A stretch of DNA of 64,000 nucleotides from Paracoccus sediminis (GTDB lineage: Bacteria; Pseudomonadota; Alphaproteobacteria; Rhodobacterales; Rhodobacteraceae), in contig NZ_FZNM01000002.1 of assembly GCF_900188295.1 (NCBI RefSeq), forward strand, positions 372,001-436,000. Reading direction: 5' to 3'. Below the pieces are notes generated by a model that was not told the origin of the DNA, made no database searches, and worked only from the letters and a program-made list of their open reading frames with translations. Positions 54,879 to 63,195 of this stretch are shown in pieces. The stretch's first letter is position 1, and each line of letters begins with the position of its first letter. Made by a program: the position numbers and the translations under genes.

Positions 54879-56453
54879 ATGGCCCGTATCGCCTTCATCC
54901 TGCTGGCCCACAAGGATCCGCAAGGGGTGGTCGATCAGGCCCGCCGGTTGACGGCGACGGGGGATCATGTCGTCATCCATTACGACCGCAATGCCCCCGC
55001 CGCCGATTATCGCCGGATCCGGGACTGCCTGGCCGACAACGGCGGGGTGGTTCTTGCGCCGCGCCGGTTCCGATGCGGCTGGGGGGACTGGTCGCTGGTC
55101 GCCGCCACCCTGTCGGCGCTGCAAACGGCCGAGCGGCGCTTTCCCCAGGCCACGCATTTCTATCTGCTGTCGGGCGATTGCATGCCGATCAAGTCGGCGG
55201 AATACGCCCGCGCGTTCCTGGACCGCGACGATTGCGATTACATCGAATCCTTCGATTTTTTCGACAGCGACTGGATCAAGACCGGCATCAGGACCGAACG
55301 GCTGGTCTATCGGCACTGGTTCAACGAAAGACGCCACAGGCGGCTGTTCTATGCCGCCCTGCGGGCACAGCAATGGCTGCGGCTGCGCCGCAAGCCACCC
55401 CAGGGCGTGCAGGTGATGATCGGGTCGCAATGGTGGTGCCTGCGCCGCGGCACGGTCGAAGCCGTGCTGGCGCTGATCCGGGAGCGGCGCGATCTGACGC
55501 GGTTCTTTCGCACCACCTGGATCCCCGACGAGACGTTCTTTCAAACCCTTGTCGCCCATCTGGTGCCCAAGGGGGAAATCCGGCGCCGGTCGCCGACCTG
55601 CCTGATGTTTACCGATTACGGGATGCCGGTGACGTTCTACAACGATCATTATGACCTGCTGATCCGGCAGGATTACCTGTTCGCCCGCAAGATCAGCGCC
55701 GAGGCGCAGGATCTGCGCGCGCGGCTGGGGGTCTTGTGGCAGGCCGAAGGCATCGGCTTTGCCATTTCCAACGAGGCGCCGCGCCTGTTCCGGTTCCTGA
55801 CCGGCCGGGGGCGCGTGGGGGGGCGTTTCGCCCCGCGTTTCTGGGAGGATCACGGCGCGACCCGCGGCAGCACCATCTGCCTGATCGTCGCCAAGAAATG
55901 GCATGTGGCCAAGCGGCTGACCGCCCGGATCCGGGCGCTGACCGACATTCCCGCGATGGATTACGTCTTCAACGAACGCGATGCGGGGCTGCCCGACTTG
56001 GGCGGCATCGCGTCCACGCTGGCCAAACGGGAACGCCACCGTCGCGCGCTGGTGCGGCTGCTGCTGGACGATTGCGGTTCGCGCCAGCTGGTGTTGTGCC
56101 TGGATCCCTCGGCCCTGCCGCTGATCGCGGATTTCGCGGCGGATCGGTCCCGGACGCGGATCCTGTTCATCGACAGCCATTTCGACGAAGCCTATCTGCG
56201 CGGCCACATGCGCCGCATCGGCCTCGCGGGCGAGGGAACGCCCGAAACCGTGATTCGCGACCTGCTGCCCGTGGTCGCCCGCGATCTGGCGCACGAGGCC
56301 GACCGGCTGCACCGCATGGGCCTTGCGGGTTTTTCCAGCATCGCGGACTCTGCGCCTGCGGATGCGAACGCGGCGGCGCTTGCGGGCTTTCTGGATGTTT
56401 CGCACAAGGTCGCGCATGATCTGGCCCAGACGCCGCATCTGTTCACCGACTGA
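54879..56453 (+). CDS. GT14 (core-2/I-branching) beta-1,6-N-acetylglucosaminyltransferase-like protein with C-terminal DUF
   Basis: This 524-aa protein has an N-terminal GT14-type domain of about 300 residues (ARIAFILLAHKDPQGVVDQA; FYLLSGDCMPIKSAEY; QWWCLRRGTVEAVL; WIPDETFFQTLV). A C-terminal domain of about 220 residues follows, of the kind attached to this family in Rhodobacterales (DUF5927/5928 as I recall). The LLSGDCMPI motif is characteristic. The start ATG at 54879 fits the family. It is divergent from the sulfotransferase and may build a sulfated polysaccharide with it. Confidence 0.82.
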   Translation: MARIAFILLAHKDPQGVVDQARRLTATGDHVVIHYDRNAPAADYRRIRDCLADNGGVVLAPRRFRCGWGDWSLVAATLSALQTAERRFPQATHFYLLSGDCMPIKSAEYARAFLDRDDCDYIESFDFFDSDWIKTGIRTERLVYRHWFNERRHRRLFYAALRAQQWLRLRRKPPQGVQVMIGSQWWCLRRGTVEAVLALIRERRDLTRFFRTTWIPDETFFQTLVAHLVPKGEIRRRSPTCLMFTDYGMPVTFYNDHYDLLIRQDYLFARKISAEAQDLRARLGVLWQAEGIGFAISNEAPRLFRFLTGRGRVGGRFAPRFWEDHGATRGSTICLIVAKKWHVAKRLTARIRALTDIPAMDYVFNERDAGLPDLGGIASTLAKRERHRRALVRLLLDDCGSRQLVLCLDPSALPLIADFAADRSRTRILFIDSHFDEAYLRGHMRRIGLAGEGTPETVIRDLLPVVARDLAHEADRLHRMGLAGFSSIADSAPADANAAALAGFLDVSHKVAHDLAQTPHLFTD

Positions 56454-56468
56454 CCACAGGACCTGCCC

Positions 56469-56852
56469 ATGGCCTTCGACTATGACGACGCCAACATCTT
56501 CGCCCGAATCCTGCGCGGGGAAATTCCCTGCGACAAGGTCGCCGAGAATGACCATGCCCTTGCCTTTCGCGACATCCGGCCCCAGGCCCCGGTGCATCTT
56601 CTGGTGATCCCCAAGGGGCGCTATGTCAGCCTTGACGATTTCGCGACCAACGCCTCGGACGCCGAGATCGTGGCCTTTACCCGGCTTTGCGCGCAGATCT
56701 GCGCGTCCGAAGGGGTAGGGCTGGCCGAGGGGAACGGCGGTTTCCGCGCCGTCGCCAATGCCGGCCCCCACGGCGTGCAAGAGGTGCCGCATTACCACCT
56801 GCACATCATGGGCGGGCGGGTGATGGGGCCGATGCTGGCCCGGCAGGGCTAG
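56469..56852 (+). CDS. HIT family protein (HinT-like nucleotide hydrolase)
   Basis: This 127-aa histidine-triad protein probably cleaves adenosine phosphoramidates. The triad is HYHLHIMGG near residues 108-116, and it starts with the typical IFARILRGEIPCDKVAEND. It lies 15 nt after the GT14 gene. Its TAG stop shares the palindrome CTAG (56849-56852) with the TAG stop of the convergent ABC ATPase gene. Confidence 0.93.
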   Translation: MAFDYDDANIFARILRGEIPCDKVAENDHALAFRDIRPQAPVHLLVIPKGRYVSLDDFATNASDAEIVAFTRLCAQICASEGVGLAEGNGGFRAVANAGPHGVQEVPHYHLHIMGGRVMGPMLARQG

Positions 56853-57772
56853 GCCCGCGTCATTTCGACAAACACGTCTTCAAGATCGGGCTGTTCGGTG
56901 GCCACGTCCAGGATCGGAATGCCCGCGCCGCGCAGCGCGTCCACCACCTGATCGGCGCGGATCCGCGACGGCGGATAGCTGATCGCCAGCCGCCCATCGC
57001 CGCGCCATTCGGGATGCGCGCCATCGGGCAGGGCGGGCAGGGGGACGCGCCCCCCCGTGTCCAGCACCAGCGTCTTGCCGTCCGTGCGCGACAGCAGGCT
57101 GCGGGTGTCCTGCTGCACCACCAGTTCGCCGTGGTTGATGATGGCGATCTCGTCGCACATCTGTTCGGCTTCCTCCAGGTAATGCGTGGTCAGGATGATG
57201 GTCATGCCTTGGCGGTTCAGCGCCCGAACGTTCTGCCACAGCATCTCGCGCAGGGTGATGTCCACGCCCGCCGTGGGTTCGTCCAGAACCAGGATCTGCG
57301 GGCGGTGGACCAGGGCCTTGGCCAGCAGCAGGCGGCGGCGCATGCCCCCCGACAGGTTGCGGGCATAGGCATTGGCCTGATCCCGCAGCCCCACCAGGTC
57401 CAGCAGGTCGTCCGTCCAGCGTTCGGATTTCGGCACGCCGTACAGGCCCGCCTGAACCTCCAGGCTGGCGCGGGGGGTAAAGAACGGATCCATGTTCAGC
57501 TCCTGCGGCATCACCCCGATGGCCGCGCGCGACTGGCGCGGATTCACGTACTGGTCGAACCCCCAGATCGTGACCTTTCCGGCGGTCTTGTTCACCAGCC
57601 CCGCCAGGATGTTTATCAGCGTCGATTTGCCCGCGCCGTTCGGTCCCAGCAGGCCGAAGATGCTGCCGGCCGGAATGGACAGGTCGATGCCCTTCAGCGC
57701 GTCCTTGGCAGGGGCATTCCCCTGCGCGGCATAGGTCTTGCGCAGACCGGCGATTTCGATGGCGTTCGGCAT
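56849..57772 (-). CDS. ABC-2 type transporter ATP-binding protein (YadG-like), permease not adjacent
   Basis: This 307-aa ATPase of the drug/polysaccharide exporter class has Walker A GPNGAGKST near residue 44, signature LSGGMRRRLLLAKAL, and Walker B ILVLDEPTAGVD. The C-terminal part has the GELVVQQDTRSLL region seen in YadG-type proteins. The ATG at 57772 starts at the family N-terminus; the frame to 57853 is an extension. No ABC-2 permease gene is next to it on either side, which is unusual. Confidence 0.9.
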   Translation of the reverse strand: MPNAIEIAGLRKTYAAQGNAPAKDALKGIDLSIPAGSIFGLLGPNGAGKSTLINILAGLVNKTAGKVTIWGFDQYVNPRQSRAAIGVMPQELNMDPFFTPRASLEVQAGLYGVPKSERWTDDLLDLVGLRDQANAYARNLSGGMRRRLLLAKALVHRPQILVLDEPTAGVDITLREMLWQNVRALNRQGMTIILTTHYLEEAEQMCDEIAIINHGELVVQQDTRSLLSRTDGKTLVLDTGGRVPLPALPDGAHPEWRGDGRLAISYPPSRIRADQVVDALRGAGIPILDVATEQPDLEDVFVEMTRA

Positions 57773-57864
57773 GATGGCATCCTTGGCAGAGCTTGCGAAG
57801 GCAGGCGGCGCTGCGGTATGGGGGATAACACCAGATGCCGCCCGCCGCCACAAGAAGGCCAGCC

Positions 57865-58116
57865 ATGACGCGATACGTGATCCCGGAAAACTCGCTCTCG
57901 ACCGAGCAGTCGGACATGTCCGAACTGAAGCTGCCGGCCCCGGAAACGCAGATGGTCACGCAATGGAAGATCGCCTGCGACGGCGACGATGCGGGGGGGA
58001 TGGGCCATCCGCGCGTCTGGCTGGCGATCTCTCCCGTCACCGGGTTCGTGGATTGCGGCTATTGCGACAAGCGCTTCGTGATCGACCGGGACCGCGCCCA
58101 CGACGACGATCACTGA
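57865..58116 (+). CDS. zf-CHCC zinc-finger protein (NDUFS6-like)
   Basis: This 83-aa protein of the zf-CHCC family resembles the mitochondrial complex I subunit NDUFS6. The zinc ligands are in [19 protein letters not shown] and [10 protein letters not shown] (one Cys, one His, two Cys). The start ATG at 57865 has AGAAGG in front. In alphaproteobacteria this small protein is a complex I-associated factor; that is known of the family. Its 3' end overlaps the DUF2256 gene by 7 nt, tail to tail. Confidence 0.85.
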   Translation: MTRYVIPENSLSTEQSDMSELKLPAPETQMVTQWKIACDGDDAGGMGHPRVWLAISPVTGFVDCGYCDKRFVIDRDRAHDDDH

Positions 58117-58274
58117 TCCGGGGCAGCCTTGGGCGCCTTGGCGGCGCGGCATTTGTCCGAACAATACCGCACCTGATTCCAGTCCTTTGCCCATTTCCGG
58201 CGCCACGCGAACGGGCGCCCGCAGCCGGCGCAGATCCTGGTGGGCAGGTCGCCCTTGCGAACCATTCTGGGCAT
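58110..58274 (-). CDS. DUF2256 small zinc-ribbon protein
   Basis: This 54-aa protein has two cysteine pairs, [20 protein letters not shown] and RYCSDKC, the DUF2256 pattern. The function is unknown; in many genomes it neighbours cryptochrome/photolyase genes, but none is seen here. The ATG at 58274 ([11 protein letters not shown]) or 58265 could be the start; the frame continues to 58382 without similarity. Confidence 0.75.
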   Translation of the reverse strand: MPRMVRKGDLPTRICAGCGRPFAWRRKWAKDWNQVRYCSDKCRAAKAPKAAPDQ

Positions 58275-58362
58275 GGCCACCTCTTGCGCCTTGGGCGTGG
58301 CGTCTGGAAAGGGCGCCACGAACATGCCAGAACCGGCATCGGAACCGAAAAGGAACATGGCC

Positions 58363-61176
58363 ATGAGCGAGGGCTTCGGCAAGGGCTGTCACCTGCACCT
58401 GATCGACGGATCGGCCTTCATCTTCCGGGCCTATCACGCCCTGCCGCCGCTGACCCGCAAGTCCGACGGCCTGCCGGTCGGCGCGGTGGCGGGGTTTTGC
58501 AACATGCTGTGGAAATACGTCAGCGACGAACGGGGCCACGACGCGCCGACCCATGCGGCGGTGATCTTCGATCATTCGTCCAAGACGTTCCGCAACGAGA
58601 TCTACACCGCCTACAAGGCCAACCGTCCCGAACCGCCCGAGGATCTGCGCCCGCAGTTCTCGCTGACCCGCGACGCCACCCGCGCCTTCAACATCGCCTG
58701 CATCGAGACGCAGGGCTACGAGGCCGACGACATCATCGCCGCCCTGTCCTGCAAGGCGCGGGATGCGGGCGGCACGGTGACGATCATCAGCAGCGACAAG
58801 GATCTGATGCAGCTTGTGGGCGACGGCGTGCAGATGCTGGACCCGATCAAGGGCAAGCCCATCGACCGCGACGAGGTGTTCGAGAAATTCGGCGTCTGGC
58901 CCGACCGCGTGGTGGACGTGCAGGCGCTGGCGGGCGATCCGACCGACAACGTGCCGGGCGCGCCGGGCATCGGCATCAAGACCGCCGCCCAGCTGATTAC
59001 CGAATTCGGCGACCTGGAATCGCTGCTTGCGCGCGCGGATGAGATCAAGCAGCCCAAGCGCCGCCAGACGCTGATCGACCATGCCGACCAGATCCGGGTT
59101 TCCAAGCGGCTGGTGGAACTGGACTGCAACACGCCGCTGGATTTCACGCTGGAAAGTCTGGAGGTGCGCCCCCCCGACGCGCCTGCCCTGCTGACTTTCC
59201 TGTCGGAAATGGAGTTCCGCACCCTGACCGCCCGCGTGGCCGAGAAGCTGGGGGCCGAGGCGCCTGCCGTGGTGTCGGCCCCGGTCCGGGATGCGCCCGC
59301 CGCGCCCGACCTGCCGCCCATCGACCGCGCGCGGTATGAAACCGTCACCGACCGCGATGCCCTGGACCGCTGGGTCCGACTGATCCGCGACACCGGCCAG
59401 GTCGCCGTTGACACCGAAACCACCGGCCTGGACGAGATGCAGGCCGACCTGGTGGGCATCTGCCTGGCGGTGGCGCCGGGCAAGGCCTGCTATATCCCCG
59501 TCGGCCATGTGGCGGGCGGCGACGATCTGTTCGGCCAGTCCGCCCCCGTCGCGGGGCAGTTGCCCTTGGCCGAGGTGCTGGCGGCGTTGAAGCCGCTGCT
59601 GGAGGATCCGGCGATCCTCAAGATCGGCCAGAACCTGAAATACGACTGGAAGATGCTGGCCCGCCAGATCCCGGAATTGGGGGGCATCCGCATGACGCCG
59701 CTGGCCGATACGATGCTGATGTCCTATGCGCTGAACGCGGGCACGCACAACCACGGCATGGACGAACTGGCCGAGCGGTATCTGGCCCACAAATGCATCC
59801 CGATCAAGGACTTGATCGGCACCGGAAAGTCGCAGATCAACTTTGCCCAAGTGCCCATCGACAAGGCCGCCCCCTATGCCGCCGAGGATGCCGAGGTCAC
59901 GCTGCGGCTTTACAACCATTTCGCACCCCTGCTGCCGGTGGAACGCGTCACGACCAGTTACGAGATGACCGAACGCCCGATCATCCCGGTCCTGGCCGAG
60001 ATGGAGATGGCCGGCATCCGCATCGACGCCGAGGTGCTGCGCCGCATGTCGGGCGCCTTCGCGCAGAAGATGGCCGGGCTGGAGGATGAGATTTATGCCC
60101 TGGCAGGCCAGAAATTCACCATCGGCAGCCCCAAGCAATTGGGCGAGATCCTGTTTGACAAGATGGGCCTGTCGGGCGGCAAGACCGGCAAGACCGGCGC
60201 CTTTTCCACCAGCGCCGACGTGCTGGAGGATCTGGCCGCCGAGGGCCACGACCTGCCGTCCCGAATCCTCGACTGGCGGCAGATCAGCAAGCTGAAATCG
60301 ACCTATACCGACGCGCTGCCGACCTTTGTGAACCCCGACACGGGCCGCGTCCACACCAGCTATTCCATCGCGGGCGCGCAGACCGGGCGGCTGGCCTCCA
60401 CCGACCCCAACCTGCAAAACATCCCCGTCCGGACCGAGGAAGGCCGCCGCATCCGCGAGGCCTTCATCGCCGCCGAGGGGCATCGGCTGGTCAGCTTGGA
60501 CTATAGCCAGATCGAATTGCGCATCCTGGCCCATGTCGCCAACATCCCGGCGCTGAAGCAGGCCTTTCGCGACGGCATCGACATCCACGCCATGACCGCC
60601 AGCCAGATGTTCGGCGTGCCGGTCGAAGGCATGGACCCGATGATCCGCCGCCGCGCCAAGGCGATCAACTTTGGCGTGATCTATGGCATTTCCAGTTTCG
60701 GCCTGTCGCGCAACCTGCGCATCCCGCGCGCCGAGGCGCAAACCTTCATCGACACCTATTTCCAGCGATTCCCGGAAATCCGCGCCTATATGGACCGAAC
60801 CGTTGCCGACGCGAAATCCGACGGCAGCGTGCGCACCCTGTTCGGGCGGCGCATCAACACGCCGGGCATCAACCAGAACGGTCCCGCCGCCGGGGGCGCC
60901 CGGCGCGCGGCGATCAACGCGCCGATCCAGGGGGCGGCGGCCGACATCATCCGCCGTGCGATGATCCGAATGCCATCGGCCATCGCCGATCTGCCCGCGC
61001 GGATGCTGTTGCAGGTCCATGACGAACTGGTTTTCGAGGTGCGCGACGACGCCGTGGACGACCTGATCGGGGCCGCCCGCGCGGTGATGGAAGGGGCGGC
61101 CGAACCGGCCGTGAAACTGTCCGTGCCGTTGGTCGTTGATGCCGGACAGGGGGCAAACTGGGCCGAGGCACATTGA
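58363..61176 (+). CDS. polA: DNA polymerase I
   Basis: This 937-aa enzyme of replication and repair has three domains. The 5'-nuclease is residues about 10-290 (LIDGSAFIFRAYHALPP; GYEADDIIA; GDPTDNVPGAPGIGIKTA). The 3'-5' exonuclease starts near 330, with its DXE motif intact in VAVDTETTGLDEM. The polymerase covers about 560-937, with motif A LDYSQIELRILAH near 714, motif B RRRAKAINFGVIYGIS near 764 and motif C LLQVHDELVFEV near 884. The ATG at 58363 is 8 nt after AAGGA; an ATG at 58357 is too close to it. Confidence 0.98.
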   Translation: MSEGFGKGCHLHLIDGSAFIFRAYHALPPLTRKSDGLPVGAVAGFCNMLWKYVSDERGHDAPTHAAVIFDHSSKTFRNEIYTAYKANRPEPPEDLRPQFSLTRDATRAFNIACIETQGYEADDIIAALSCKARDAGGTVTIISSDKDLMQLVGDGVQMLDPIKGKPIDRDEVFEKFGVWPDRVVDVQALAGDPTDNVPGAPGIGIKTAAQLITEFGDLESLLARADEIKQPKRRQTLIDHADQIRVSKRLVELDCNTPLDFTLESLEVRPPDAPALLTFLSEMEFRTLTARVAEKLGAEAPAVVSAPVRDAPAAPDLPPIDRARYETVTDRDALDRWVRLIRDTGQVAVDTETTGLDEMQADLVGICLAVAPGKACYIPVGHVAGGDDLFGQSAPVAGQLPLAEVLAALKPLLEDPAILKIGQNLKYDWKMLARQIPELGGIRMTPLADTMLMSYALNAGTHNHGMDELAERYLAHKCIPIKDLIGTGKSQINFAQVPIDKAAPYAAEDAEVTLRLYNHFAPLLPVERVTTSYEMTERPIIPVLAEMEMAGIRIDAEVLRRMSGAFAQKMAGLEDEIYALAGQKFTIGSPKQLGEILFDKMGLSGGKTGKTGAFSTSADVLEDLAAEGHDLPSRILDWRQISKLKSTYTDALPTFVNPDTGRVHTSYSIAGAQTGRLASTDPNLQNIPVRTEEGRRIREAFIAAEGHRLVSLDYSQIELRILAHVANIPALKQAFRDGIDIHAMTASQMFGVPVEGMDPMIRRRAKAINFGVIYGISSFGLSRNLRIPRAEAQTFIDTYFQRFPEIRAYMDRTVADAKSDGSVRTLFGRRINTPGINQNGPAAGGARRAAINAPIQGAAADIIRRAMIRMPSAIADLPARMLLQVHDELVFEVRDDAVDDLIGAARAVMEGAAEPAVKLSVPLVVDAGQGANWAEAH

Positions 61177-62117
61177 TGGATCAACCGCGCACGCATTCGC
61201 ATGGCCCTTCGCACGGGCATACCCATGGCTCCAAGGGCGGTGACGGCGTGATCGGTTGGGCGGTCGTGGTCAACCTTGCCCTGACCGTCGCGCAGGTTGT
61301 CGGCGGCTATGCGGCCGATTCCACCGCGCTGATCGCCGACGGCATCCACAACCTGTCGGACGCGCTGGCCCTGGCGCTGGCGTTCGGGGCGCGGCGCCTG
61401 GCGCAGCGGGCGGCCACGCCCGACTGGTCCTTTGGCTGGGGCAGGGCGGAAATCGTCGCGGCCTTCGTCAATTATCTGGCGCTGATCGCCGTGTCCGTCT
61501 GGCTGGCAGTCGAGGCGTTTGGCCGCCTTGCCGATCCCCCGCAGGTGGCGGGTGGGCTGGTGGTGGGTCTGGCGGGTTTTGCCCTGGTCGTCGATCTGGC
61601 GACTGCCGCGCTTGTCTGGCGGGCATCGCGGGACAGCACCAACATCCGGGCGGCGTTCCTGCACAACCTGGCGGATGCAGGCGTCTCGGCCGCGGTCATC
61701 CTGGGCGGCGCGCTGATCTGGGCCTTTGGCTGGAACCTGGCCGATCCGATCCTGACCCTGGCGATTTCTGCCGTGATCCTGTGGCATATCGCGACCGAGA
61801 TCGGTCCGGTCTTCCGGATGCTGATGCTGGCGACGCCTCCGGGCAGCGATCCCGGCGCCGTCCTGTCGGATCTGCATGCGGTGTCCGGCGTCCGCGCGGC
61901 CCATCACCTGCATCTGTGGCAGATCGACGAAAAACGCACCGCGGCGTCCGTCCACCTTGTCGTCGATGCGGACGATCCCTTTGCCGTCACCCGCGCCGCC
62001 AGGGATATGCTGGCCCGCCGCCACCACGTCGCCCATTCCACCATCGAGATCGAGCCGTCGGAACGCCGCACCGATGACCGGGATCAGGATCTGCCTGTAT
62101 CGCGGACGGACGGCTGA
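61176..62117 (+). CDS. Cation diffusion facilitator (CzcD/ZitB-like metal exporter)
   Basis: This 313-aa CDF transporter probably exports zinc or similar divalent metals using the proton gradient. A His-rich N-terminus (THSHGPSHGHTHGS) precedes six helices. The metal site pairs are in ADSTALIADGIHNLSDALAL and AFLHNLADAGVSAAV, and a C-terminal cytoplasmic domain with HHLHLWQID follows. The ATG at 61176 overlaps the polA stop (TGATG); a TTG at 61173 is less likely. Confidence 0.92.
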   Translation: MDQPRTHSHGPSHGHTHGSKGGDGVIGWAVVVNLALTVAQVVGGYAADSTALIADGIHNLSDALALALAFGARRLAQRAATPDWSFGWGRAEIVAAFVNYLALIAVSVWLAVEAFGRLADPPQVAGGLVVGLAGFALVVDLATAALVWRASRDSTNIRAAFLHNLADAGVSAAVILGGALIWAFGWNLADPILTLAISAVILWHIATEIGPVFRMLMLATPPGSDPGAVLSDLHAVSGVRAAHHLHLWQIDEKRTAASVHLVVDADDPFAVTRAARDMLARRHHVAHSTIEIEPSERRTDDRDQDLPVSRTDG

Positions 62118-62130
62118 TGGGCGCCGCCGC

Positions 62131-62394
62131 ATAGGCGTCGAGCAGATGGGCGATCATCCGCCCGCGCCCGCGGCCCTCGGATGTGACGGCGTGTCCCCGC
62201 GCCACCCGCAGCCGCCCCGCGCGCACCCCTGCCATATAGGCCGCGGCCGCGTTTTGTGCATAGCCATGCGGAAAGCAGGACATGGACGAGGCGCCCAGCC
62301 CCAGCAAAGCCCGCGCCTGATCGTCGGTATGGCCCTGAACGTTGCGCCGGGACACGCGCATCGAACAAACCCGGCCGCCTCGGTTGCGAAACAT
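62131..62394 (-). pseudogene. hemN: C-terminal remnant of oxygen-independent coproporphyrinogen III oxidase (hemN)
   Basis: On the minus strand about 85 codons resemble the HemN C-terminus: SRRNVQGHTDDQARALLGLGASS, then SCFPHGYAQNAAA and AGRLRVARGHAVTSEGRGRGRMI, ending near HLLDAY. Full HemN is about 450 aa, and the missing 80 percent would have to lie where fnr now stands. There is no radical SAM cysteine motif here, so it cannot be active. It appears to be what is left of a hemN gene beside fnr. This remnant fills most of the 319-nt gap between the CDF gene and fnr; I see nothing else in it except the FNR box. Confidence 0.68.
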
Positions 62395-62436
62395 TGGTCA
62401 TGACGATAGGGTTAGACGCCAGCGCGCGGGATTGCC

Positions 62437-62450
62437 TTGACCCAGATCAA
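62437..62450. promoter_or_regulatory. FNR box overlapping the fnr start codon
   Basis: TTGAC-CCAG-ATCAA differs at one base from the FNR consensus TTGAT-N4-ATCAA. Its first three bases are the proposed TTG start of fnr. It could mediate negative autoregulation, or be a relic of the hemN promoter region. Confidence 0.5.
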
Positions 62451-63195
62451 CCAGAAAATCGCCAGCCATGACGGGCAGGAACGGTGCGGCGACTGTCCTA
62501 TCCGCTATCGCGCGGTCTGCGCCCATTGCGAAGCGGACGAACTGGCCTTGCTGGAGGGGATGAAGTTCTATCGCAGCTTCGAACCGGGCCAGCCGATCGT
62601 CTGGGAAGGCGAGCGGATGGATTTCGTCGGCTCGGTCGTCACGGGAGTCGCCACCCTGACGCAAATGCTGGACGACGGGCGCACGCAGATGGTGGGCCTG
62701 TTGCTGCCCAGCGATTTCCTGGGGCGTCCCAACCGGGACATCGCGGCCTATAACGCCGTCGCCACCACCAGGGTCGTCCTGTGCTGTTTCCGCCGCAAGC
62801 CCTTCGAGGCGCTGATGTGCACAACACCCCAGGTCGCGCATCGACTTCTGGAAATGACGCTGGACGAACTGGACGCGGCGCGCGAATGGATGCTGCTGCT
62901 GGGCCGCAAGACCGCGCGGGAAAAAATCGCCTCGTTCCTTGCCATCATCGCCCGGCGAGAGGCCGCGCTGCACAAGCGCGATCCCGGCGGGCGGATGCGG
63001 ATCGACCTGCCGCTGACGCGCGAGGCGATGGCCGATTACCTGGGCCTGACGCTGGAAACCGTCAGCCGCCAGATCAGCGCGCTGAAACGCGACGGCGTGA
63101 TTGAACTGGTGGGAAAGCGCGCCGTCATCTTTCCCGATTTTGCCCGTCTGGTCGGGGAATCGGGCAATGATGCCGATGGCGGCTATCCCCGCTAA
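62437..63195 (+). CDS. fnrL: FNR family oxygen-responsive regulator (FnrL/FnrP-like)
   Basis: This 252-aa CRP/FNR regulator controls the switch to microaerobic and anaerobic metabolism. The cysteines C17, C20, C28 and C31 (RCGDCPIRYRAVCAHC), with others near residues 115-126, can hold a 4Fe-4S oxygen sensor. The cyclic-nucleotide-binding-like fold follows. The DNA-binding helix is MADYLGLTLETVSRQISALK near residue 200; its E..SR pattern fits TTGAT sites. The TTG start at 62437 is the only plausible one: an in-frame stop lies at 62413-62415, and the next ATG would drop the cysteines. Confidence 0.93.
   Translation: MTQINQKIASHDGQERCGDCPIRYRAVCAHCEADELALLEGMKFYRSFEPGQPIVWEGERMDFVGSVVTGVATLTQMLDDGRTQMVGLLLPSDFLGRPNRDIAAYNAVATTRVVLCCFRRKPFEALMCTTPQVAHRLLEMTLDELDAAREWMLLLGRKTAREKIASFLAIIARREAALHKRDPGGRMRIDLPLTREAMADYLGLTLETVSRQISALKRDGVIELVGKRAVIFPDFARLVGESGNDADGGYPR

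Noticed and set aside
57694..61173. Very long open frame (1,159 codons) on the minus strand
   Set aside because: It is antisense to polA and the ABC ATPase gene; the translation is low-complexity and unlike any family. Long antisense frames are common in GC-rich coding DNA.
62084..62401. Other minus-strand frame (105 codons) over the hemN remnant
   Set aside because: It is rich in Arg, Gly and Ala without similarity; the HemN-like text is in the neighbouring frame.
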